A DNA stretch of 64,000 nucleotides, taken from the NCBI GenBank assembly GCA_963513935.1, contig OY740768.1, positions 43,394,368-43,458,367 on the forward strand, in the 5' to 3' direction. Source of the stretch: Aphrophora alni (lineage: Eukaryota > Arthropoda > Insecta > Hemiptera > Aphrophoridae). Within the stretch, counting starts at the first letter, position 1. Every line of letters begins with the position of its first letter. Both the position numbers and the translations under genes were made by a program. The notes under the pieces were generated by a model. The model saw nothing but the letters and a program-made list of their open reading frames with translations, did not search any database and was not told the DNA's origin. This document shows positions 1 to 10,905 of this stretch, one piece after another.

Positions 1-1868
1 AGGTGTAATCTTTAAAACGGAGAATCTTAAAACAAATTATTACGTAAACAACTAAATTATTATTATTTCCCTCTATTACAAAAAAGCTGATTGTTTGGAC
101 AGATTTTTTTTTTTTTTTTTTAAATTACACTTTAATATCATTGTTTTTCTCTCTCTGTTACAAAATGATGTATTACATCATACCTTTAACATATTTAGAA
201 TTCAAATAAATTTGAGAATGTTAAAACAGGGCTATGTTAAAATGTGTTTGTTCTTGTTACCTTCTTTTTTAATTTTTCAATTTTTGAAATTTAAAAAAGT
301 TAATAAAAAATAAGTAAATCTAATATAACTAACTGATACTGCACAGGGGTTTTGCTCATTCATTTGAGCACTAATGTAAACCTAACCTCAAAATAAATTT
401 GTAACAACTGATCAGCTAAAAACACCTGTTAGTTGTAAGTATACAATGGTAAAACTTACTTTTTGTTAGTTCAAAAGTTGAAACATTCTTTTGTGAATAT
501 TCTTAGGTTGTGCCATCTTATTTTTAGGTTAATGCCATAACAAACCCAATAACATTACTTCGGCTTTCGTTCTCCCCACTGCAATTCTCTCAATTTCGGC
601 CATTTATCCGGTCTAGACCACGCCACTACGAGATCAGTGATACTGCAACACTCTTACGAGAATCATTCTTTGTATTTAATAGCGGTTTGTGTTGTTATTT
701 TGCTGATTTATTAACATGTGTTGGTTTAAACTGAATAATTTCTTAAATCTATTTGAATTTGAGTTTTAAGTTTAAGGTTTGAGTTAGCCTAACTAACTTA
801 TTCGAGTTTTTGGTAAACAAAAATGTAGATCAGCATTTTTTTGTAAGAATCACTTATTAAATATACTAAAATTACGGTATTATTTTAATTAGTTACTGTT
901 TGATGTACACAAAATGGAGGTTCGTGTAATACACTAGTACCAAAATCTGCTTAAAAATAGTTTTAAAACTCCAAAGTTGTTTATGGTTGCTATAAACCAA
1001 TAACATTGTGATTATGGAAGTGTACTATAAAATTAAATGGAATTCCTAAAGTGTAAGGCAATAATATTTACAGACCGGAATGTTGTTTCTATCATTTCAA
1101 ACATTCACTTTTATTGATCGTGGTATAGATTTGTCAATTTAGTCATTAGAATATTAATCGTTTCTATATAGATTAGAAGTGTAATAAAATGAATAGCCTA
1201 GGCCAACAATATTTTAGCGGAAGTTGTTGTAATATGAACTTCTACAGTTATCAACGACGGCTGAATTAGCATTTGTCTATTGCTTAGTTCATCTTGAAAA
1301 ATACCACATGTCATGTATTCAACTTGGATTATATTTCAAATTATAGTCAAATTCAGATTTTATGAAAGAAGTCGTCAGTCATTTACTGTGTTATGGATTT
1401 GGTTTGTAGTTACTAAAAAAAACTCAGTCTTTCAGTTTCTAAAATACTTCCGTACTTTTGTTCAAAATGATGTTTGAAATAAAAACAGTTTTTGATAATT
1501 TCTTTACATAATGATTTATAGTTTTTTTTTTTAATTTCCAATTTTAAAATTTTCTTTGTTAACTAAGCTAATCAAGATTTTTTTATTAAGTCGACCATTT
1601 TGCAATTCATCTGTTATGGTTGATGTTTTTTCCAACATTTACGCCCAAAAGCGTGTACCAATCGTTAAGAGATTTAGGAATTAGGCGTTGTACCTATTTA
1701 CAACGTTGTTTAATTAATTTTACTTTTAATAACGGTGTAAAACTACACGAAACTATTAGTCTACTCCATGGTTCTAAGGCATAGACGTAGACATTCCACC
1801 AGGAGCGCATTCAAAGCGCGATTTGGAAAATTGAACTTTAACTTTAAACTTTTTTCTAAATATTATTC
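1..1868. other. AT-rich region, no gene seen
   Basis: No open frame with coding character or splice context was found on either strand. A stretch near 545-660 is somewhat richer in C and G (several CCG and CGG triplets) and could be an old promoter or repeat end, but no TATA box or paired exon supports that. Confidence 0.6.
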
Positions 1869-1870
1869 AT

Positions 1871-2030
1871 AGGAAATTTTTACATGATAAAAAATTAAAA
1901 TTTTTCTTACTTTTACTTCTTATTTCATGTTTTCTATAGTAATATGAATTAGGAAATTTTTACATGATAAAAAATTAAAATTTCCTTACTTTTACTTCTT
2001 ATTTCATGTTTTCTATAGTAATATGAATTA
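1871..2030. repeat. Tandem duplication, 80-bp period, two copies
   Basis: The segment starting AGGAAATTTTTACATG at 1871 is repeated at 1951 and differs by about one base in the T-run. Both copies end in ATAGTAATATGAATT. The near identity implies a recent local duplication by slippage or unequal exchange. No coding content. Confidence 0.9.
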
Positions 2031-4021
2031 AAAAGTTTTCTTGTATTTTATTTTCAGAATTTTGTCAATAACTCGATTATCCTTTAATTTAGACAAAATA
2101 AAAATTATTTTGTTTGTAGTTAAAAGAAGAAATTTTGTTGTTTCTTATAAATATTTTATAAAATTAATGGTTTCGGGTATTCAATAATAAAAAATTTAAA
2201 TGGCCGCCGTTTTGAAAAATACAAATACAGCCTTTGTTTTGTAAACTTTAAAAAATTACATAAAAAATGTGTATGCCAAATCTGAACTCATTATCTTACC
2301 TACTTAGAAAGCTAAATTGGATTTTTTTTTTTTTTTTTTGTAAAAATACAAAATGTCGAGTTGTATGAAAACAAAGCGGTTTCTAAACAAATCAAGTTTA
2401 TAGGAACTTTTTTTATTTATTTGTATGTACGGAACTCACTCCAGAAGTTTGGTGTCCTATTTCAGAAACATCCTGAATAGTCACTCCTGACAACATTAAG
2501 AGAGTAAAATAAGCTAATATTAGAGAATCCGAAAAATTTGAAATATGACATTTCCAACACAGATTTTCATTTAGAATGACGCCAAGAAATTTAATATTAC
2601 TTGTGTTTTGGATTTCTTCTTATGCTTTAATACTAATTTAGTTTGGATTATATTTTATATTTAAATTCACTTATATAATTTCTGTAACATTAAATTTAAA
2701 ATTATTTGCCCTAAACTGACATTGCCAGTCAATGGTAAAATTTTTTATGTCGTTAAAATACTGTCAAAGAAATATCAACAATAAATACAGTAATACTAAT
2801 TTCTCAAGGATCAAGGCTTGAAGGTATCAAATTCATGAAAAATAGTGAAGGTTCTAAGACACCACGAGACTGACTGGAAAGATTTTAGAGAGATGTCAGT
2901 ATACAAATAATTTTCTGCTCTCTATTACATAATTATGAATTTCTCCAAATATTTAATCCCCCTTGTATCCTACAATAGTCAAGTCTACAGAATTATATAG
3001 TCAATGCAATGAATTGCTTTTGAGAGAAAGAGGTTGACCTTTCTCATCAATAGGCTTTATGACTTTATTTAAAAGAAGAGGCAAAAAAAGTAGAACCCAT
3101 ACCGAATCCAATTGATCTGTGTTTAAAACGTTATATTAAAAAATAACAATAATAAAATTATTAAAAATAATCATCATTGTTTTTTAACTGATATTATCTT
3201 TTGATGTAAATATAGGTTTTACAGAGTAGTGTATTTTAAATTATTTGAGAATATACTCAATCAAATGACTGGTTTTGAAATAATATGCGTCTGGTTATAT
3301 GCTGTTGGAATCAGCTTTTTATTTTTAAAAGCCGAGTTTATTGAAGACAAGACAGATTGGTAAAAAGTTAATTTTTAAAATCTAATTTAAATGGTGACTA
3401 TATTGAAAACAGGTTGAAGTTTTTTTTTTTTTAATTGCCGAACTCATTTATAGCATTAACCGTAGAAACGTATTGACTTTTACTGAAATTATTTCAGATT
3501 TTTTGGAAAGACATTATGAGATATAGGAACCGATTTAATCCAAACTTCTTTCATCGAATGATAAAGTAATTTTGTGAGTTTTACCGGAAAATATTACTTG
3601 TTTTCTGGTAACAATGACGTTTGTATCAATAACATAATCGTTTCACAGGTTAAATAATTTTTTTTTCAACTGTTAAAGACATATAAGGGTAACGATAATA
3701 GTGGTGTGAATTTTAGTTTTATTAAAATACCAACAACAAAGAAAAATCATGTGAACAAATCACAAGAAATAATACTCAGTGTAAAAAGAATCCTCAAGAA
3801 ATGTAATACAATCTGTTGAAATATTTCCTGCTTGAGTGAACGTGAATGGCTTCAGACAAATGGTATTCTCTAACTTCACTGAATAGTTAGGGTTGTGCAA
3901 ACAAAACCTACATATGATAAGAAATAATCGTTGACTATGCCTTTTGTACCAATAAAATATTAAATTTTTTTTTGAGGGTGAGGGGATAGACGAGTTGAGG
4001 TAGAAAGTAATGAGATTTATA

Positions 4022-4075
<54 letters not shown>

Positions 4076-4376
4076 TCATCCCCTGTTAGGTTACGACCTC
4101 CCTAAAGATATATTAAATTTCTGATATTAAGACTGAAAATTAAGACTAAACTCAAATTAATATCACATTATCACACAATTCACCCCGAGGCTATCAAAAA
4201 ACCACTTTTAAAAAAAAGAGAAAAAGTTAAAACATGAAGTAATTTCAAAGGTACTATGTGTGTTTTTTCTTTTTAATTAAAATCAGTTTTGATTGAAATG
4301 AGTATTGGTTTGATAATATAAATACTTCAACTTATACCTTTGGTACTACCACACCATTTTTGGGTTTGACCTAGAA
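2031..4376. other. AT-rich intergenic or intronic DNA, no gene seen
   Basis: Mostly A/T-rich sequence with homopolymer T runs (around 2321-2340 and 3420-3432). No convincing exon, RNA gene or transposon end was found, apart from a (TA)n tract listed separately. An 88-codon frame on the - strand near 3760-4026 has no splice or Kozak context and is probably chance. Confidence 0.55.
4030..4072. repeat. (TA)n microsatellite
   Basis: About 21 uninterrupted TA dinucleotides. Confidence 0.97.
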
Positions 4377-5279
4377 ATTTTATTATTATGCATTTTTCGG
4401 ACATTTGCCATCATTTGTGTGTTAGAAATCAAAACACGACGTTTCGGGAATAAGAATCAATTCCCGTTATCAAGTGACTAAAAACTAAAGAAACATGAAA
4501 CTGGAAACTAAGCCTATGTAAGAAGTAAAATTAAATAAGAATACCACCAACCTTAATATCTAAGCATGCATCTCAGAGCTAAAACTGAGAAGTCAAAAAA
4601 CACAATCACAGTAACACACGACTAACGTCAAATACGTGTTGTTGTATCACGATACAGCAACAAGTGACATGGTCTAGAAGGCATGACAAACTATTAGGGG
4701 AGTGGCCTATTGTTAGTTGTATTAAGCTTCCTAGCACGAGAGCGGGTTACAACCCCTTGTGGCGATTTAACAGGTAAAATTTCAGCTTGTTTTTTAGTTG
4801 TAGGGATATTATAATCAAATTTTAGTTCTTTTTTAAATAATGGGAGCCATAATGGCCTTACTTCTATACTTGATTGGCTGATAGGATTGTCCGTTAGTTT
4901 TATATACAAGGCTTCAATTATTTTAGTTTGTATAGGTTACTTTCCCGGTGTATGATTTTTACCTCTTCCCAATTAAATTTGTGATTTTCGGACCATATAT
5001 GTTCTGCAATTTTCGATTTATCGACTAGGCCTAACCGCACATTTTTTTAATGTTCTTTTATTCTAATGTTTAATGGTCTTTTTGTCTCGCCAATATATTG
5101 TCTATGACACTCATATTTCATGTTTCTAAAGAAGTTTCATGTTTCTATAGTTTTTAATCACTTGATAACGGGAATTGATTCTTATTCCCGAAACGTCGTG
5201 TTTTGATTTCTAAAACATAAATGATGGCAAATGTCCGAAAAATGCATAATAATAAAATTGAACTTCCATCATTAACAAA
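4377..5279 (-). mobile_element. 5'-truncated Penelope-like element with inverted terminal arms
   Basis: Two long arms, about 4377-4500 and 5146-5279, are nearly perfect inverted copies; each holds the string CGAAACGTCGTGTTTTGAT in opposite orientation. Between them, on the - strand, lies the 3' end of a broken reading frame with a GIY-YIG-type endonuclease motif. Inverted or tandem pLTR-like ends around a 5'-truncated body and a GIY-YIG nuclease are hallmarks of Penelope-like retroelements (established knowledge). The copy is dead: it has at least one internal stop and one frameshift and lacks the reverse transcriptase part. Confidence 0.75.
4694..5118 (-). pseudogene. Penelope-like GIY-YIG endonuclease domain and C-terminal tail (broken)
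   Basis: Reading leftward from 5118, the frame gives a Cys/His-containing lead, then YIGETKRPLNIRIKEH, the YIG part of a GIY-YIG nuclease with the conserved Arg that follows. A stop comes directly after KEH. The frame resumes with KSKIAEHIWSENHKFNW, the AEH...H.xxxW pattern of Penelope-like endonucleases. After a frameshift near 4915 it continues as IIEALYIK, supplying the expected acidic residue, and then a tail ending ..VVTRSRARKL. Together this is the C-terminal third of a Penelope-like polyprotein. It is inactive because of the stop and the frameshift. Confidence 0.75.
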
Positions 5280-5884
5280 TAACTTCTAGAAATGTCTCAA
5301 ACCTACTGGATAAGACCCCTTGCTCTACCGATACAATTAAAAATTTTCTACAAGACTCTGCAAACCAACTTTTGTGGATTACGTTTAGAGGATCTGTATT
5401 ACATTGTTTGATAGGGCTGGGTGTATAGCATAATGAACCCATCAATTTGTTTTTCCTATATTTGTTTCTTAATTCGTTTTTTCTTCTGTCTAAAACAGTA
5501 TAACCAAATTATAATAGATTTCTTCACCTGTTTGTAACAGCGACAGATGTTTAATGTAGTATTGACCTTGTAGTTCCTCTAGGGAATATTAAACCCAAAC
5601 TGTCTATATTTAGCTATAGTTTAGTCGATATCGTACCAGCCGTATCTAACTGAACTTGTCTCTCATCAGAAATATTGAAATAAAGACATTCCGTTCATTT
5701 TAATAACAGTCATTGTTTGTTTAGTGTATTGATTAGACGGATGATTTTAATGTGTGTACTAAACCATTTAAATGAATCGAAAGAGGCAGGTTTTACGTGT
5801 GTATGCATGCAGTTTCTTAGATTCTGAGTAAATCCCTAGAAAAAGCACCTTTACATTTTGAAAATTAAAAAATAAAACAAGTTA
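5280..5884. other. No gene seen
   Basis: AT-rich sequence between the Penelope-like remnant and the minisatellite host repeat. No splice-supported open frame, RNA gene or repeat end was recognised. Confidence 0.5.
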
Positions 5885-6024
5885 TTTATTGGGCGCTATC
5901 GTCGTACTTATCTAGCACCATTATAGCCCACAACTATTGCAAGCATTACCTCTAAATTTAATGTCCAAGAGTTGGTTTTAAAGGCTTTGTAGGAAATGTT
6001 AAATTGTATCGATAGCAAGGAGTC
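5885..6024 (+). repeat. Left flank of the minisatellite-bearing dispersed repeat (copy A)
   Basis: This stretch aligns by eye, with gaps, to 18,916-19,020. Both have a GGCG..ATC.TCGTACTTA start, a CATTATA/CATAATA block and a TACGGTAA/TTACGGTAA end, and both run directly into the 63-bp unit. This indicates that the minisatellite arose inside a pre-existing dispersed repeat rather than in unique DNA. Confidence 0.5.
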
Positions 6025-9000
6025 GTATCAAGTACGGTAAGTTTGTTTTAAAACTGTTGTTACACAGGTTTTATGAACATCGTAATTCTTATTCTATAGG
6101 TTAGGTTTGTAAAACAGTTGTTACACAAGATTTTACGAATCTCGTAATTTTATATCCAGTAGGGTAAGTATTCATATCCAGTAGGGTAAATTAGTTTAAA
6201 ACAGATGTTACATGGGTTTTCTGAACCTCTTACTTTATATCCAGTAGAGTAAGTTAGTTTAAAACAGTATTACACAGGTTTTCTGAACCTTGTTATTTAA
6301 ATCCAATAGGGTAAGTTTGTTTAAAACAGTTGTTATATGGGTTTTATGAACATCGTCATTCTTATTCTGTAGGTTAGGTTTGTTTAAAACTGTTGATACA
6401 CAGGTTTTATGAACATCGTCATTCTTATTCTGTAGGTTAGGTTTGTTTAAAACAGTTGTTATATGGGTTTTATGAACATCGTCATTCTTATTCTGTAGGT
6501 TAGGTTTGTTTAAAACTGTTGATACACAGGTTTTATGAACATCGTCATTCTTATTCTGTAGGTTAGGTTTGTTTAAAACAGTTGTTACATGGGTTTTATG
6601 AACATCGTCATTCTTATTCTGTAGGTTAGGTTTGTTTAAAACAGTTGTTACATGGGTTTTATGAACATCGTCATTCTTATTCTGTAGGTTAGGTTTGTTT
6701 AAAACTGTTGTTACACAGGTTTTATGAACATCGTCATTCTTATTCTGTAGGTTAGGTTTGTTTAAAACAGTTGTTATATGGGTTTTATGAACATCGTCAT
6801 TCTTATTCTGTAGGTTAGGTTTGTTTAAAACTGTTGATACACAGGTTTTATGAACATCGTCATTCTTATTCTGTAGGTTAGGTTTGTTTAAAACTGTTGA
6901 TACACAGGTTTTATGAACATCGTCATTCTTATTCTGTAGGTTAGGTTTGTTTAAAACTGTTGATACACAGGTTTTATGAACATCGTCATTCTTATTCTGT
7001 AGGTTAGGTTTGTTTAAAACTGTTGTTACATGGGTTTCTAAACCTCTTACTTTATATCCAGTAGGGTAAGTTAGTTTAAAACAGTATTACACAGGTTTTC
7101 TGAACCTTGTTATTTAAATCCAATAGGGTAAGTTTGTTTAAAACTGTTGTTACACAGGTTTTATGAACATCGTAATTCTTATTCTATAGGTTAGGTTTGT
7201 AAAACAGTTGTTACACAAGTTTTACGAATATCGTAATTTATATCCAGTAGGGTAAGTATTCATATCCAGTAGGGTAAATTAGTTTAATACAGATGTTACA
7301 TGGGTTTTCTGAACCTCTTACTTTATATCCAGTAGGGTAAGTTAGTTTAAAACAGTATTACACAGGTTTTCTGAACCTTGTTATTTATATCCAATAGGGT
7401 AAGTTTGTTTAAAACAGTTGTTACATGGGTTTTATGAACATCGTCATTCTTATTCTGTAGGTTAGGTTTGTTTAAAACTGTTGATACACAGGTTTTATGA
7501 ACATCGTCATTCTTATTCTGTAGGTTAGGTTTGTTTAAAACTGTTGTTACATGGGTTTTCTAAACCTCTTACTTTATATCCAGCAGGGTAAGTTAGTTTA
7601 AAACAGTATTACACAGGTTTTCTGAACCTTGTTATTTATATCCAATAGGGTAAGTTTGTTTAAAACAGTTGTTACATGGGTTTTATGAACATCGTCATTC
7701 TTATTCTGTAGGTTAGGTTTGTTTAAAACTGTTGTTACATGGGTTTTCTAAACCTCTTACTTTATATCCAGTAGGGTAAGTTAGTTTAAAACAGTATTAC
7801 ACAGGTTTTCTGAACCTTGTTATTTATATCCAATAGGGTAAGTTTGTTTAAAACAGTTGTTACATGGGTTTTATGAACATCGTCATTCTTATTCTGTAGG
7901 TTAGGTTTGTTTAAAACTGTTGTTACATGGGTTTTATGAACATCGTCATTCTTATTCTGTAGGTTAGGTTTGTTTAAAACAGTTGTTACATGGGTTTTAT
8001 GAACATCGTCATTCTTATTCTGTAGGTTAGGTTTGTTTAAAACAGTTGTTACATGGGTTTTATGAACATCGTCATTCTTATTCTGTAGGTTAGGTTTGTT
8101 TAAAACAGTTGTTACATGGGTTTTATGAACATCGTCATTCTTATTCTGTAGGTTAGGTTTGTTTAAAACTGTTGTTACACAGGTTTTATGAACATCGTCA
8201 TTCTTATTCTGTAGGTTAGGTTTGTTTAAAACTGTTGTTACATGGGTTTTATGAACATCGTCATTCTTATTCTGTAGGTTAGGTTTGTTTAAAACTGTTG
8301 TTACACAGGTTTTATGAACATCGTCATTCTTATTCTGTAGGTTAGGTTTGTTTAAAACTGTTGTTACACAGGTTTTATGAACATCGTCATTCTTATTCTG
8401 TAGGTTAGGTTTGTTTAAAACTGTTGTTACACAGGTTTTATGAACATCGTCATTCTTATTCTGTAGGTTAGGTTTGTTTAAAACTGTTGTTACACAGGTT
8501 TTATGAACATCGTCATTCTTATTCTGTAGGTTAGGTTTGTTTAAAACAGTTGTTACATGGGTTTTATGAATATCGTCATTCTTATTCTGTAGGTTAGGTT
8601 TGTTTAAAACAGTTGTTATATGGGTTTTATGAACATCGTCATTCTTATTCTGTAGGTTAGGTTTGTTTAAAACTGTTGTTACACAGGTTTTATGAACATC
8701 GTCATTCTTATTCTGTAGGTTAGGTTTGTTTAAAACTGTTGTTACATGGGTTTTATGAACATCGTCATTCTTATTCTGTAGGTTAGGTTTGTTTAAAACT
8801 GTTGTTACACAGGTTTTATGAACATCGTCATTCTTATTCTGTAGGTTAGGTTTGTTTAAAACTGTTGTTACACAGGTTTTATGAACATCGTCATTCTTAT
8901 TCTGTAGGTTAGGTTTGTTTAAAACAGTTGTTACACAGGTTTTATGAACATCGTCATTCTTATTCTGTAGGTTAGGTTTGTTTAAAACTGTTGTTACACA

Positions 9001-9235
9001 GGTTTTATGAACATCGTCATTCTTATTCTGTAGGTTAGGTTTGTTTAAAACTGTTGTTACACAGGTTTTATGAACCTTGTTATGTATATCCAATAGAGTA
9101 AGTTTGTTTAAAACAGTTGTTACACATGTTTTCTGAACCTTTTTTATTTATATCCAATAGGACAAGTTTGTTTAAAACAATTGTTGCACAGGTTTTATGA
9201 ACCTCTAATTCTTATCCTGTAGGGTAAGTTTGTTG
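6025..9235. repeat. 63-bp minisatellite array, about 50 units
   Basis: The unit runs from GGTTAGGTTTGTTTAAAAC through GTTACACAGG to TCATTCTTATTCTGTA. Most units are 63 bp. The right part (about 7850-9060) is highly homogeneous, while the left and middle parts mix at least three variant types (ending ..TCATTCTTATTCTGTA, ..TTATTTATATCCAATA and ..ACTTTATATCCAGTA). The variants recur in a fixed order about every 188 bp, three units, between 7540 and 7930, giving a short higher-order pattern. Two linked polymorphisms, ACACAGG versus ACATGGG and ACTGTTG versus ACAGTTG, mark sub-lineages. Because 63 is a multiple of three, a - strand frame of 435 codons stays open across the homogeneous part; I read this as a by-product, not a gene. 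Confidence 0.95.
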
Positions 9236-9912
9236 TAAGAATCATTACAGTAAACTAACCTCAAACTTTTATTTAAAATCACTTCGTGATAGTGTCAAAA
9301 TATGTTCACATATCAAAGTTTATAAATACTGGTCCACTTCTTTGAGTTGTAGATGATGGACAGAGAGAAGTCAACAGACACTATTATAAAACCTTTTCCG
9401 CCTCTGGGAACCTAAAATTGGATATTCATTTATTTTAACTAGACATAATATTTTCTCTATAATAAATATTATATGAGAAACTAAAGATGGAAATATTGTC
9501 TTTCTTTTATAAACGAGTGCCAATTTGATGAGGATAACATCAATCGTGACTAATTTATGGATTGAGATCAATGTAGCCTATATATTTCCTTCTTCACGTT
9601 ACAATAATTTTGATATCTAAGATGTCATCACACCTCTTTGCTGCATTCCAAGTATGATATAAATATAAATGTATGAGTCAACAGAAACTTAAGATCTGGC
9701 ACAAGTCATTTATGTTTGGTAATTTAGTTTGTGATTCACTGCACTGGATGTTTGTACCATTCATAAAACACCAGTTTAATGTTTTTGTTGTAACCATCGC
9801 AATTAGATTTAACGTTTCATTACTTTCTCACTTATTCGTATTGTAGAGAAAGTTACGTGATGGGTAAAACAACAATGTCAAGTTTTACGCAGAAATATCT
9901 CTTCTAAGCCCA
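9236..9912. other. No gene seen
   Basis: AT-rich spacer between the minisatellite and the following repeat module. It is absent from the related locus at 19 kb, where the single unit is followed almost at once by the GACGTCCGC module. A 66-codon - strand frame (9371-9571) has no supporting splice or similarity signal. Confidence 0.45.
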
Positions 9913-9913
9913 T

Positions 9914-10183
9914 TAGTATATTTCATCACTAAGACCAAAAGTGAAGCTTTTCAAATCAAGCCCAAGTGTAACGGCCGAGCCGGAACCGAGGCCGGAAAAA
10001 TGAGCGAGGATCGAAAAGCTTCTTTTGGTCCAAGTGATGAACTATATTTTATTTTTCAGTATACTGCAAATAATATAAGAAACTAATTTCACAAAAACTA
10101 AAATGTTATAAACTATTTACCTTCAAATCGATGGTATCAGCTGTTTTAACGGTTATTTACAATCGAGAGTATCGGTTGTTTTT
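9914..10183 (+). repeat. Dispersed repeat module M, copy 1
   Basis: The module runs from TAGTATATTTCATCACTAAG, through GAGCGAGGATCGAAAAG and TCAAATCGATGGTA, to CAGCTGTTTTAACGG and GAGAGTATCGGTTG. Related copies are at 10,508, 19,399 and 33,325. It joins directly to module N at 10,187. No coding potential. It is probably part of a composite non-autonomous element whose ends I could not define. Confidence 0.8.
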
Positions 10184-10186
10184 CTT

Positions 10187-10905
10187 GACGTCCGCTTAGC
10201 TCTAACAGTTGTGTATACATGTAAAAGTCTCCACTCGCTTCGCTCGTATTAGTGAGTCAGTCATGGCGGAGATTGAAGTTGTACAAATGAGAAGGATGCC
10301 TTCACTCGCTACGCTCGTGTCGGTGATTCGTGTCTTGGCTGTGTCAGATCTCGTAACTATACGAATATCACTTTTTTGGGTGGTATGGATTCGAATTTAC
10401 TTTGCTAATAACTTCGCTATTTGGGATCGTAGGTATTACCATTACACGTAGAATTGAAATCTGTAAATTGCTATCTAATTAGTTGAATAACACGAGATAT
10501 GAACAAAATAGTATATTTCATCATAAAAAGAAGCTTTTCGATACAAGCTCAAGTTTTGTAAGGAAAATGAGCGAGGATCGTAAAACTTCTTTTGCGCCAA
10601 GTGATGAACTATAATTTTCGTTATACTGCAAATAATATAAGAAAACAATTTCACAAAAACTAAAATGTTATAACTTATTTACATTCAAATCGACGGTAAC
10701 AGCTGTTTTAACGGTTATTTACAAACGAGAGTATCGGTTGTTTTTATAGATGCTTTACATTCGTTAATTAGTTCGTATAAACGAAGCAATAGCTGATGAC
10801 CTCGACCTCAGCTGACGTTTTTAGGTCGTAGGACTAAAAAGAACAATTTTAGCATCAAAATGAATGTTTTGAAAACAGCTGTTTTTGAAGTAGTATGACG
10901 AAAAA
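10187..10905 (+). repeat. Dispersed composite repeat N+M, copy A
   Basis: This block starts GACGTCCGCTTAGCTCTAAC and is collinear with 19,080-19,800 at a constant offset of 8,893 bp. By eye the two differ only by scattered substitutions and small gaps. Module N contains two imperfect direct repeats of CACTCGCT.CGCTCGT about 75 bp apart. Module M follows at 10,508 and ends near a palindrome AAAACAGCTGTTTT at about 10,870. Short + strand frames inside it are fortuitous. Confidence 0.85.

Noticed and set aside
7786..9093. 435-residue protein of 21-aa repeats on the - strand
   Set aside because: It is the minisatellite read in a frame that stays open because the unit is 63 bp. The start and stop fall at unit variants, with no splice or Kozak support. 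Kept as a low-level finding, not as a gene.
6025..9235. CRISPR array
   Set aside because: Units are contiguous with no unique spacers, in a eukaryotic context; it is a minisatellite.
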